Assembly (NCBI GenBank): GCA_964605645.1
Contig: CAZSDJ010000025.1
Coordinates: forward strand, 1 to 24,914
Direction: 5' to 3'
DNA length: 24,914 bases
Source of the DNA: PXAH01 sp964605645
GTDB lineage: Bacteria > Omnitrophota > Gorgyraeia > Duberdicusellales > 4484-171
The notes beneath the pieces are model-generated. The model was not told the DNA's origin, made no database searches, and was given only the letters and a program-made list of their open reading frames with translations. Each line of letters opens with the position of its first letter. Position 1 is the first letter of the stretch. This document shows, in pieces, positions 7,828-14,815 of the stretch. A program made the position numbers and the translations under genes.

Positions 7828-8284
7828 AGAACACGATCAAGGGATGTCAATTATTGTCAAAACCATTACCCGCCTTACCGTCGGGCTGATTCTTCTTTAC
7901 GGAATTTATATTGTTAGCCACGGCCATATCAGCCCCGGCGGCGGATTTCCGGGAGGGGTGATAATCGCGCTTTCTTTTATTCATTTGATGTTAGCTTACG
8001 GAAAAGACACTGCCTTAAAAAAACTGCCCCGGCCGGTTACCTCTTTTCTGGAAGGTTTTGGCGCCTTTATGTTTTTAGCTATTGCTTTGTTAGGGTTTAC
8101 CGGCGGTTATTTCTTTCTAAATTTTATATCCAAAGGAGAACCTTTTAAGCTTTTTAGCGCCGGAACTATCCCCCTTGCTAATTTGGCGATTAGCCTGAAA
8201 GTGGGAGCAGGCCTTTTTGCGATATTTGTTGCTCTTATTTTGCTGGAGTTTGATGAAGAGGACAAAAAAGGAGATCGGAGATGA
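7820..8284 (+). CDS. MrpB/MnhB-like antiporter subunit
   Basis: A 154-residue membrane protein with the MrpB hallmark GHISPGGGFPGGV near residues 34-46, followed by hydrophobic helices and a charged C-terminus. It corresponds to MbhF in archaeal membrane-bound hydrogenases. The start is supported by AGGAGG just upstream, inside the end of the previous gene. It shares a 4-nt overlap with the next gene. Confidence 0.93.
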   Translation: MSKEHDQGMSIIVKTITRLTVGLILLYGIYIVSHGHISPGGGFPGGVIIALSFIHLMLAYGKDTALKKLPRPVTSFLEGFGAFMFLAIALLGFTGGYFFLNFISKGEPFKLFSAGTIPLANLAISLKVGAGLFAIFVALILLEFDEEDKKGDRR

Positions 8285-8619
8285 CAGTGTACTTACTTTG
8301 CCTTTTACTTTTTTGTGTCGGCCTTTACTGCATTTTGCGCAAACGCAATATTATAAAGATTATAGTCGGGGTAATTATTGCTGAATACGCAGTAAACCTT
8401 CTCTTTATTTTGGTGGCTTACAAGAAAGGAGGGCGCGCACCTTTGCATTCAGCGGATGCAGCCATAGAAAGTATGGTAGACGTTTTACCGCAGGCTTTAG
8501 TTTTGACTTCAATTGTGATTAGTTTAGCTTCTACTGCTTTACTTGTAGCTATCGCCATGCGGATTTATCAAAAATACCGGACTTTTGATATTACCAAGAT
8601 TAGGGAGCTGAGAGGATGA
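8281..8619 (+). CDS. MrpC/NuoK-like antiporter subunit
   Basis: A 112-residue protein with three predicted membrane helices, of the MrpC/MnhC/NuoK family (MbhG in archaeal Mbh). The EYAVNLLF and DVLPQALVLTSIVIS segments are characteristic; the glutamate and the DPLPQALVLT-like motif are family landmarks. It forms part of the ion path between the MrpD-like pump and the other small subunits. It is linked by 4-nt overlaps on both sides. Confidence 0.93.
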   Translation: MTVYLLCLLLFCVGLYCILRKRNIIKIIVGVIIAEYAVNLLFILVAYKKGGRAPLHSADAAIESMVDVLPQALVLTSIVISLASTALLVAIAMRIYQKYRTFDITKIRELRG

Positions 8620-10118
8620 GCGCACAGATAATACCATTGTTTGTAGCTTTAGCCCTTCTGGGAGCATTTCTTACTTCTATTTTAGGAAGAAAAATTAAAA
8701 TTTTTCCCGATATAGCCGGCCTAACTACTACTTTTTTACTTTTGGCCTTATCCTTATTTTCCCTCTGGGCTGTCCGGCAGAAAGGCCTAATCATATATAG
8801 TATTGGTGGTTGGAAGCCGCCGCTAGGAATAAACTTCTGTTTAGACGGCCTAGCTGTTTTTATGTTAGTTACAGTTAACCTGATTGCTTTTTTGGTCGCT
8901 CTTTATGCCATAAATTATATGGAAAAATTTACTTCCAAATGGAAATTCTATACCCTTTTTCTTCTGATGCTGGCAGGCTTAAACGGGGTAATAATAACCG
9001 GCGATATGTTTAACCTTTTTGTTTATCTAGAGATAGCTTCGGTAGCAAGTTATGCCTTGGTTGCCTTTGGTACAGAAAAGCATGAACTCGAGGCAGCATT
9101 TAAATATGCGGTGATGAGCACGGTAGGTTCTCTTTTTATTTTGATGGGCATTGTATTTTTATACAGTTATACTTCCACTCTTAATATGGCTGATATGGCC
9201 CAAGTTTTATCCGGGAAAGAACCTTCAAATATTATATCTATGGTAACAGTTTTATTTATTATGGGTTTTGGCCTAAAAGCTGCCTTGGTTCCTTTTCATG
9301 CTTGGCTGCCTGATGCCCATCCTTCAGCTCCGGCTCCGATTTCGGCCATGCTTTCGGGTGTTTTAATTAAGTCTTTGGGTATATACGCTTTATGCCGTAT
9401 TTTTTATAATATTATTGGGGTAAGCCCTGTTCTTTCGTCTATCCTTTTAGTTTTAGGGGCCTTATCAATGCTCATTGGGGTGTTTTTAGCTATCGGCCAA
9501 TGGGATCTCAAGCGCTTGTTGGCGTATCATTCAATAAGCCAGATCGGCTATGTTATTTTAGGCATTGGCTTGGGTACCCCCTTAGGGATAATTGGAGGCC
9601 TTTTTCATCTTTTTAACCACTCTGTATTTAAATCCCTCCTGTTTTTAAATTCCGGTTCTCTAGAATATGCTACAGGCACCAGGGATTTGAATAAGATGGG
9701 CGGGCTGATGGAAAGAATGCCTACCACCGGAAGAACTACTTTAGTTGCCTCTATGTCTATCGCCGGAGTCCCCCCTTTTAACGGGTTCTGGAGCAAGCTG
9801 ATTATAATTATTGCAGCAGTTCAGGCCGGGAGGTTTGGCTACGCTTTTTGTGCAGTTTTGGCCAGTATTTTGACTCTTGCTTCTTTTATGAAGGTAATGA
9901 AATACGGTTTCTTCGGCCGGCTAAAAGAAAGTTTGAGTAAAGTTAAAGAAGTTCCTGTATATATGAGAATTTCAATGAACGCACTTGCAATTATCTGCAT
10001 AGTCGGGGGGCTTTTGTTTGTCCCGCAAGTTAAAAAAGTTTTTCTAAAAAAGGCTTCCGGCTCTTTACTTGAAGGCAGGGCTTACAGCCAGAAAGTTCTT
10101 AAAGAGGTAAGAAAGTGA
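8616..10118 (+). CDS. MrpD/MbhH-like ion-pumping antiporter subunit (second of two)
   Basis: A 500-residue polytopic subunit of the MrpD/NuoM/NuoN family. It shows the channel glutamate in FNLFVYLEIASVASYAL near residue 137, the lysine in GLKAALVPFHAWLPDAHPSA near residue 218, and KRLLAYHSISQIGYVILG near residue 302. These charged residues form the half-channels for H+ or Na+ in complex I and Mrp. It differs clearly in sequence from the pump at 5627, so the complex has two distinct pumping units. The GTG start of the next gene overlaps its stop. Confidence 0.94.
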   Translation: MSAQIIPLFVALALLGAFLTSILGRKIKIFPDIAGLTTTFLLLALSLFSLWAVRQKGLIIYSIGGWKPPLGINFCLDGLAVFMLVTVNLIAFLVALYAINYMEKFTSKWKFYTLFLLMLAGLNGVIITGDMFNLFVYLEIASVASYALVAFGTEKHELEAAFKYAVMSTVGSLFILMGIVFLYSYTSTLNMADMAQVLSGKEPSNIISMVTVLFIMGFGLKAALVPFHAWLPDAHPSAPAPISAMLSGVLIKSLGIYALCRIFYNIIGVSPVLSSILLVLGALSMLIGVFLAIGQWDLKRLLAYHSISQIGYVILGIGLGTPLGIIGGLFHLFNHSVFKSLLFLNSGSLEYATGTRDLNKMGGLMERMPTTGRTTLVASMSIAGVPPFNGFWSKLIIIIAAVQAGRFGYAFCAVLASILTLASFMKVMKYGFFGRLKESLSKVKEVPVYMRISMNALAIICIVGGLLFVPQVKKVFLKKASGSLLEGRAYSQKVLKEVRK

Positions 10119-10609
10119 AGAAGGTAGTTTTATTTATTGTAGCATTTATTGCCTGGTCGCTTCTAAACTGGGTGCCGGATTGGCAGCATCTTTTGGTAGG
10201 GGTTTTTGCCTCAGGGCTTGTAGCTTTTATGACCGGCGACCTTTTTCTTGAGCGGCCCCATCTTCTCAAGAATCCGCAAAGATACTGGTACTTTTTTGTC
10301 CATTATATTCCGGTATTTTTGTGGCAGTGCCTTAAGGCAAACATTGATGTTGCTTACCGGGTTCTGCATCCTAAGTTGCCGATAAAACCGGGGATTGTGA
10401 AGGTAAAGACTACTCTGAGGTCAGATACCGGCCTCACCTTTCTTGCTAATTCAATTACCCTTACCCCGGGAACTTTAATTGTTGATATTGACAAAGATGA
10501 AGGTTTCTTGTATGTGCATTGGATTGACGTAAAGACAAAAAAAAGCCAGGAAGCGACTAAAATAATAGTGGAAAGATTTGAGAAAATTTTAAAAAGGATT
10601 TTTGAATAG
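10115..10609 (+). CDS. MrpE/MnhE-like antiporter subunit
   Basis: A 164-residue protein of the MrpE family (MbhA in archaeal Mbh). Hydrophobic helices fill the first 70 residues or so. A cytoplasmic part with the conserved segment ANSITLTPGTLIVDI near residue 111 follows, then a charged C-terminus. It starts with GTG, whose last two bases overlap the TGA of the previous gene, and AAAGAGGTAAG upstream could serve as the ribosome binding site. It ends the overlapping gene run; an 88-bp gap with repeats follows. Confidence 0.93.
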   Translation: MKKVVLFIVAFIAWSLLNWVPDWQHLLVGVFASGLVAFMTGDLFLERPHLLKNPQRYWYFFVHYIPVFLWQCLKANIDVAYRVLHPKLPIKPGIVKVKTTLRSDTGLTFLANSITLTPGTLIVDIDKDEGFLYVHWIDVKTKKSQEATKIIVERFEKILKRIFE

Positions 10610-10610
10610 G

Positions 10611-10677
10611 CATCTTCCTGCGAAATAGCTAGAAGATGTTTGATTACAGAGATTTAAGAAAAGATTACACAGATTAA
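10611..10677 (+). repeat. Inverted repeat plus GATTACA-type direct repeats before mrpF
   Basis: CATCTTC (10611-10617) and GAAGATG (10632-10638) form a 7-bp inverted repeat with a 14-nt loop. Downstream, GATTACAGAGATTTAA (10642-10657) is repeated as GATTACACAGATTAA (10663-10677). The second unit shares ACACAGATTAA with the gap on the other side of the next gene (11074-11084). This suggests a dispersed intergenic repeat family. No T-run follows the inverted repeat, so I do not call it a terminator. Confidence 0.5.
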
Positions 10678-10700
10678 AATCATTTAATCAGGAGCTTATG

Positions 10701-11072
10701 ATGAATAAAACCGTAAGGTGGACAGTGGGGGCTGTGATTTTAGTAATTGTGGTTGTTTTGATACTAATTCGGCCCTTGCCTTTTCTTTTTTATCCGAATT
10801 TGCCTTATTTAGGTTTTCTGGGCCGGGCTTTATATATTCTTATTCTGGGAGCTTTACTTTCACTTTACCGGATAGTAAGAGGCCCTACCGGAGCTGATAG
10901 GATAGTTGCTATAGATATCTTAGGGATTATGATTGTGGGTTTGTGTGCGGTTTTAACAATTTCTACAGGAAGGTCTTGGTATATTGATATTGGGATAGCC
11001 TGGGCCCTGCAGAGTTTTATCAGCACCTTAGCTCTTTCTAAGTATCTAGAGGGGAAAGGATTTGAAGAGTAA
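10701..11072 (+). CDS. MrpF/MnhF-like antiporter subunit
   Basis: A 123-residue membrane protein of the MrpF family (MbhB in Mbh), with the hallmark RIVRGPTGADRIVAIDILG near residue 60 and three or more helices. The N-terminus is longer than in typical MrpF proteins of about 90 residues and adds one extra hydrophobic segment. Two adjacent ATGs exist. I choose 10701 because CAGGAG (10689-10694) is then six bases away; with the ATG at 10698 it would be only three. Confidence 0.92.
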   Translation: MNKTVRWTVGAVILVIVVVLILIRPLPFLFYPNLPYLGFLGRALYILILGALLSLYRIVRGPTGADRIVAIDILGIMIVGLCAVLTISTGRSWYIDIGIAWALQSFISTLALSKYLEGKGFEE

Positions 11073-11073
11073 T

Positions 11074-11110
11074 ACACAGATTAACAGAGATAAATACAGA
11101 TGCACACAGA
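11074..11110 (+). repeat. ACAGA-type degenerate repeats after mrpF
   Basis: ACAGA occurs four times at 11076, 11084, 11096 and 11106 within a short A-rich stretch. The first copy lies in ACACAGATTAA, which is also found at 10667-10677. The similarity of the gaps on both sides of mrpF points to one repeat type. The stretch ends just before the Shine-Dalgarno AAAGGA (11118-11123) of the next gene. Confidence 0.45.
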
Positions 11111-11128
11111 TATACCTAAAGGAAGGTT

Positions 11129-11467
11129 ATGGTTGTTGATATAGTTGGATTAATATTTATTAGTGTAGGTTTAGCTTTTGATATATTTGGTTGTCTAGGG
11201 TTGGTGCGGCTTCCCGATGTATATAGCCGGCTTCAGGCCTCAACCAAATGTGTGACTTTAGGTACCTGTAGTATTCTTTTTGGTACCTTTCTGATTGTAG
11301 GCCCTACAGCCGCAGGGATGAAAGCTCTTTTGTGTATAGTTTTTCTGATATTGACTGCTCCGGTAGCGGCCCATGCCATAGCCAGAGGCGCACACCGTTG
11401 CGGAATCAAACCTTATAAAGGGACAGTCTTAGACCAGTATGCCCAAGACAGAGAAGGAGAGAAATAA
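11129..11467 (+). CDS. MrpG/MnhG-like antiporter subunit
   Basis: A 112-residue membrane protein of the MrpG family (MbhC in Mbh). It shows the signature FGCLGLVRLPDVYSRLQAST near residues 19-38 and a conserved APVAAHAIARGAHR near residue 78. It completes the Mrp set B, C, D, E, F, G. AAAGGA five bases upstream supports the ATG. Confidence 0.93.
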   Translation: MVVDIVGLIFISVGLAFDIFGCLGLVRLPDVYSRLQASTKCVTLGTCSILFGTFLIVGPTAAGMKALLCIVFLILTAPVAAHAIARGAHRCGIKPYKGTVLDQYAQDREGEK

Positions 11468-11481
11468 TTGGAATTTGGGGG

Positions 11482-12108
11482 TTGCCTAAAGTGAAGTTAC
11501 CAAAATTAAGAGAACTAAAAGAAGCAATTAAGGCATTAATAAAAGGGCCTTATACTTCCAGGTTTCCTAAAATCAGCCACAAGCCTCATAAAAATTTCCG
11601 GGGCCAGCCAAAGTTCAATCAAGATAAATGTGTAGGCTGCCTTGCCTGCCAAGAGGTGTGTCCGGTAGAGGCTATCGGCCATATTGATATTACAGACGGC
11701 CAAGGCAAACCGCGCCGAATTATGGTTCATTATACAGATACTTGTATATTTTGTGGACAGTGTGAGGCTGCCTGCATTGCTGATCATGAAGGTATTAAGT
11801 TATCTGATGAGTGGGAGCTATCTTTTTTCGATAGAAAAAAAGAGTCATATGAGACTATCGAAAAAGAACTGCAGCTTTGCCAGATATGCGGTAAGCCTAT
11901 AACTTGTCATGATCACCTTAGCTGGATTGCTCAGAGAATTGGAGAGCTTGCTTATTCGAATCCTACGCTTTATCTTTCCCGTCTTAAGAGTTTGGGGGTA
12001 GTAGATGAAAATATCGCTTCAGCCTTGAAGAACCAGGGGCGTTCGGATAGAGTTAAAATACTTTGTGCTTCTTGCCGAAGGAAGACCACCCTTACTAGAG
12101 AAGAGTAA
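11482..12108 (+). CDS. NuoI/MbhN-like 2x[4Fe-4S] ferredoxin subunit with an extra Cys-rich tail
   Basis: A 208-residue peripheral Fe-S subunit. Two cluster motifs are present: C50-x2-C53-x2-C56-x3-C60-P and C88-x2-C91-x2-C94-x3-C98, the second followed by Ile, not Pro. It should form the electron wire to the small subunit, like NuoI, HycF or MbhN. After residue 130 there is a longer tail with C133-x2-C136, C142 and C195-x2-C198, which could bind a metal. The start is uncertain: TTG at 11482 has GGGGG directly against it, while GTG at 11491 has GGGGG about nine bases upstream and is the better-spaced choice. It ends the structural gene set, and a strong hairpin follows the stop at once. Confidence 0.87.
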   Translation: MPKVKLPKLRELKEAIKALIKGPYTSRFPKISHKPHKNFRGQPKFNQDKCVGCLACQEVCPVEAIGHIDITDGQGKPRRIMVHYTDTCIFCGQCEAACIADHEGIKLSDEWELSFFDRKKESYETIEKELQLCQICGKPITCHDHLSWIAQRIGELAYSNPTLYLSRLKSLGVVDENIASALKNQGRSDRVKILCASCRRKTTLTREE

Positions 12109-12141
12109 ACCCCGTTAGAGAACTATGTTTTCTAACGGGGT
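12109..12141 (+). promoter_or_regulatory. 15-bp hairpin that hides the Shine-Dalgarno of the protease gene
   Basis: The left arm ACCCCGTTAGAGAAC (12109-12123) and right arm GTTTTCTAACGGGGT (12127-12141) pair over 15 positions with one G-T wobble and a TAT loop. The hairpin begins at the first base after the upstream stop codon. Its right arm contains most of GGGGTGA (12137-12143), the Shine-Dalgarno of the gene at 12151. No T-run follows, so this is not a classic terminator. A ribosome ending the upstream gene would open the stem, which suggests translational coupling or a ratio control between the structural and maturation genes. Confidence 0.75.
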
Positions 12142-12150
12142 GAAAATAAA

Positions 12151-12618
12151 ATGAATAATCCATTCGTTCAGATAATTAAAGGGAAAACTATTTTAGTTGG
12201 AGTTGGAAATATACTTCGTGGTGATGATGGCCTTGGCCCCGAACTTATCGGGAAATTAAAAGATATTGAAAATAAAAATATAGTATGTATTAATACAGGC
12301 AGTTCTCCGGAAAGTTTTACCGGCAAAATCATAAAAGAAAAACCGGATACAATTTTAATAGTTGATGCGCTGCATTTAGGAAAAGCTGCCGGAACTTATC
12401 AATTGCTTAAGGCTGATGAAATTGCTAAGGTAGGGTTTACTACCCATGATATTTCACCGGGTATGTTTATTGATTATATTAAGAGCCAAATTAAGGCTAA
12501 TATTTATTTTTTGGCTGTCCAGCCGCAGGATGTTTCTTTCGGCGAAGGCCTTTCTCTGCCTGTAAAGAATACTTTGGCAAAGATTAAAAATTGGTTAAAG
12601 GAGGCCAGTTATGCATGA
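12151..12618 (+). CDS. HycI-type hydrogenase maturation endopeptidase
   Basis: A 155-residue member of peptidase family M52, closest in pattern to HycI. The motifs are GVGNILRGDDGLGP (residues 17-30), VDALH (71-75) and THD (98-100). By comparison with E. coli HycI, D26, D72 and H99 correspond to the nickel-sensing residues D16, D62 and H90. It should remove the C-terminal tail of the large subunit (after Arg359) once nickel is in place. Its presence in the same operon fits the 35-residue tail of that subunit. The GGGGTGA ribosome site lies in the hairpin just upstream. Confidence 0.93.
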   Translation: MNNPFVQIIKGKTILVGVGNILRGDDGLGPELIGKLKDIENKNIVCINTGSSPESFTGKIIKEKPDTILIVDALHLGKAAGTYQLLKADEIAKVGFTTHDISPGMFIDYIKSQIKANIYFLAVQPQDVSFGEGLSLPVKNTLAKIKNWLKEASYA

Positions 12619-12853
12619 GACACATTTAATTCAGCCGGTAATAAAAGGGATTTGCGAGCATGCAAAAAAGGAAGGCGCCAAAGAAGTATCTAAAATCAGG
12701 CTTAAGGTGGGAGATTTTATCGGCACAAACCAAGATTCTTTTAAGAGAACTTTTTCTCTTTTAGCTAAAGGAACAGAATGCGAAGGGGCAGAGTTAGAGC
12801 TTACTTTTTTTCCTGCTTCGCGAGTTGAGATAGTTTCTTTTGATATAGAGTAA
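12611..12853 (+). CDS. hypA: HypA-like nickel chaperone lacking the zinc domain
   Basis: An 80-residue protein. Residues 1-68 follow HypA: the MHE start with the nickel-binding His2, the mid segment KIRLKVGDFIG, and KGTECEGAELEL near residue 53. Normal HypA is about 113 residues and has a zinc finger of two CxxC pairs between the last beta strand and the C-terminus. Here that part is absent; the chain goes straight from FFP to RVEIVSFDIE, which resembles the normal C-terminal strand. The only cysteines are C15 and C57. It overlaps the protease gene by 8 nt and has a strong AAAGGAGG (12597-12604). This is therefore a compact nickel chaperone or a derivative with a changed job. Confidence 0.8.
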   Translation: MHETHLIQPVIKGICEHAKKEGAKEVSKIRLKVGDFIGTNQDSFKRTFSLLAKGTECEGAELELTFFPASRVEIVSFDIE

Positions 12854-12854
12854 T

Positions 12855-14173
12855 ATGTGTTACGCAATTCCTGGAAAAGTAAAAAAAATAGAAGATAAAT
12901 TTGTTTTGGTTGATTATTTCGGCCAGACCAAAAAGGCAATTAATGAATTTTACAGCCTCCAAATCGGAGACTACATAATGGCCCAAGGCGGTTTTGTGAT
13001 TAGAAAGGTGCCGGCCTTCGAGGCAAAGGAGGTTCTTTCGGCTTGGAGCCAGCTTTTTTTTCAGCTCCAAGGCATTGATTTAAGGCTTTCTAACTTAAAT
13101 TTAGGAAATAAAAATATTTCTAAGAAGCTGCAACTTATCTTGGATAAAAGTTTTGAAGGTATTAAATTAACTCAGAAAGAACTTTTGTACCTGTTTAGTT
13201 TAGAAAGCCCCGCTGAGTTGGAGATGTTTTTTAAAGCAGCAAATTATCTGCGCCAGAAGTTTCATAAAAATTCCTGTTGCGTTCATGGGATAATTGAGGT
13301 TTCTAACTATTGCCGCAAGCCTTGCCAATATTGTGGCATATCTAACTATAACCGGGCCATAAACCGTTACCGGATGAGCCCCGATGAGATAGTCAGGACT
13401 GCAGTTGAGGTTGTAAAAAAATATAGGTTTGGAGCGTTAGTTTTACAAAGCGGAGAGGATCCGGATTTAAGCATAGATACCCTTGAGGAGGTAATAAAAG
13501 CCATAAAGAAAGAAGTTCCGGTTTTGATTTGTATAAGTTTTGGCGNNNNNNNNNNTTTGGCGAGCTGGCCGAAAAAGGGTTAAAAAGGCTTTATGAGGCT
13601 GGAGCAAGGGGGCTGCTTCTTCGTTTTGAGACTTCAAACCCTGAGCTTTTCTCTCGCCTTCATCCGGGCCGGGAGCTTAATACGCGTCTTTTACATATAA
13701 AAAAAGCTGCTGATTTAGGCTATCTGATTATGACCGGCGCCTTAATTGGCCTTCCCGGCCAGACGGATGAGGATATAATAAATGATATTTATTTAGCAAA
13801 GTCTTTGCGGGCTCAGATGTATTCTTTCGGGCCGTTCCTGCCGCATCCCAATACTCCTTTGGCAGATTCTCCGCCGCCTCACGCTAAAAAAGTGCTAAAG
13901 GTTTTGGCTCTGGCTAGGTTTATCGATCCAGAAAATGCAAGGATATTGGTAACTACTGCTTTTGAAACTTTGGATAAAGATGCGCGCAAAAAAGGAATGC
14001 TTTCAGGGGCTAATTCATTGATGCTTAATGTGACGCCGCCTCAATTCCGCAAAGATTATTCTATTTACCCGGATAAAGCTTATACTAAAGTTTCAGTCCC
14101 TGTACAGATAGCTGAGGCTATAAGTTTATTAAAATCTTTAGGCAGGGCCCCTACTGATTTAGGAGTTGGATAA
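12855..14173 (+). CDS. HypC-HydE fusion (chaperone domain plus radical-SAM maturase), crossing a 10-N gap
   Basis: Residues 1-75 are a HypC-like domain: MCYAIPGKV with the essential Cys2, then GDYIMAQGGFVIRKV. The conserved His of the VHxGFA-type motif is Gln44 here. Residues from about 80 on are HydE, a radical-SAM enzyme of the biotin-synthase family, with C153-x3-C157-x2-C160, LQSGEDPD, RFETSNPELF, GLPGQTDEDI and GPFLPHPNTPL. In [FeFe] maturation HydE converts the HydG iron synthon; HypC carries the iron site in [NiFe] maturation. The second, optional HydE cluster motif is not seen. The frame changes across the N gap, but deleting the 10 Ns and one copy of the flanking 7-bp repeat restores a single 433-residue frame. 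The ATG lies two bases after the hypA stop. Confidence 0.88.
13546..13555. other. 10-N assembly gap, probably artificial
   Basis: Ten Ns interrupt the HydE domain. TTTGGCG stands on both sides (13539-13545 and 13556-13562). If the two contig ends simply overlap by these 7 bases, 17 nt must be removed. That corrects the frame shift and reads ISFGELAEKG with the spacing seen in T. maritima HydE (11 residues from SLG to EAGA in my recollection of that sequence). Confidence 0.85.
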
Positions 14174-14815
14174 ATGAGAAATAATACAATTTGTGAAGAA
14201 ACTATAAAACGGCTCAGCCTATATTTAAGGAATCTACGGAAGCTAAAAGAAAAAGGAGTAGAAGTTATTTCATCTGATAAGATTACTCAGCTTTTAAAAG
14301 TTTCTCCGTTTCAATTTCGCAAGGACTTATCTTTTTTTGGTGAGTTTGGAAAAAGAGGGGTAGGTTACAGAGTAGATAGATTAATAAAAGAAATCGAAAA
14401 AATTTTAGGGATAAATCAGGAATGGAAAATCATATTAGTTGGGGTAGGAAGATTGGGCCAAGCACTTTTGTCTTTTGAAGGCTTTTCACGTTTTAATATA
14501 AATATATCTTATGCGTTTGATACAGATAAAGAAAAGATCGGAAAGTCTAAAAAAGGTGTAAAAATTTATGATTTAAAAGATTTAGCAAGAATAGCTAAAA
14601 AACATCAGATAAAGCTTGCTATTGTATCAACTCCTCCTGAGGCAGCACAAAGTGTAGTTGATAAATTAGTTTCGCTTGGGATAAAGGGTATTTTGAATTT
14701 TGCTCCTGTTGTCTTAAATGTCCCGGAAAATGTATCGGTTTCTAACGTGGATATGGCATGTGAGCTGGAAAGTTTAATATTTTTCTGCAAAGAAAAAAAA
14801 TATATAAAGGGCTAA
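14174..14815 (+). CDS. rex: Redox-sensing transcriptional repressor Rex
   Basis: A 213-residue Rex protein. The N-terminal winged-helix domain contains QFRKDLSFFGEFGKRGVGY (residues 48-66), the DNA-recognition part. The Rossmann domain has GVGRLGQAL near residue 94 for NAD(H) binding and NFAPVVLNVP near residue 175. The C-terminal dimer swap helix region reads NVDMACELESL. Rex represses genes when NAD+ is high and lets go when NADH rises. A Rex-type palindrome lies at 111-128 in front of the operon, so this is probably autoregulation. It begins right after the upstream stop with AGGAG eight bases before the ATG, and its stop overlaps the start of hydG by one base. Confidence 0.95.
   Translation: MRNNTICEETIKRLSLYLRNLRKLKEKGVEVISSDKITQLLKVSPFQFRKDLSFFGEFGKRGVGYRVDRLIKEIEKILGINQEWKIILVGVGRLGQALLSFEGFSRFNINISYAFDTDKEKIGKSKKGVKIYDLKDLARIAKKHQIKLAIVSTPPEAAQSVVDKLVSLGIKGILNFAPVVLNVPENVSVSNVDMACELESLIFFCKEKKYIKG

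Noticed and set aside
10611..10638. Terminator between mrpE and mrpF
   Set aside because: Only 7 bp pair across a 14-nt loop, with no T-run, and the Mrp set clearly continues.
2611..12108. Reading the cluster as respiratory complex I (nuo) or a stand-alone Mrp antiporter
   Set aside because: The NuoD-like subunit keeps both [NiFe] cysteine pairs, NuoE/F/G are absent, and the Mrp genes are interlocked with hydrogenase genes by 4-nt overlaps.
12109..12141. Rho-independent terminator between structural and maturation genes
   Set aside because: The stem is strong but is followed by GAAAATAAA, not a T-run, and the next ribosome site is inside the stem.
12855..14173. A true frameshift or split pseudogene in hydE
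   Set aside because: The frame change coincides with the N run, and the 7-bp duplicate plus 10 Ns (17 nt) explains it exactly.
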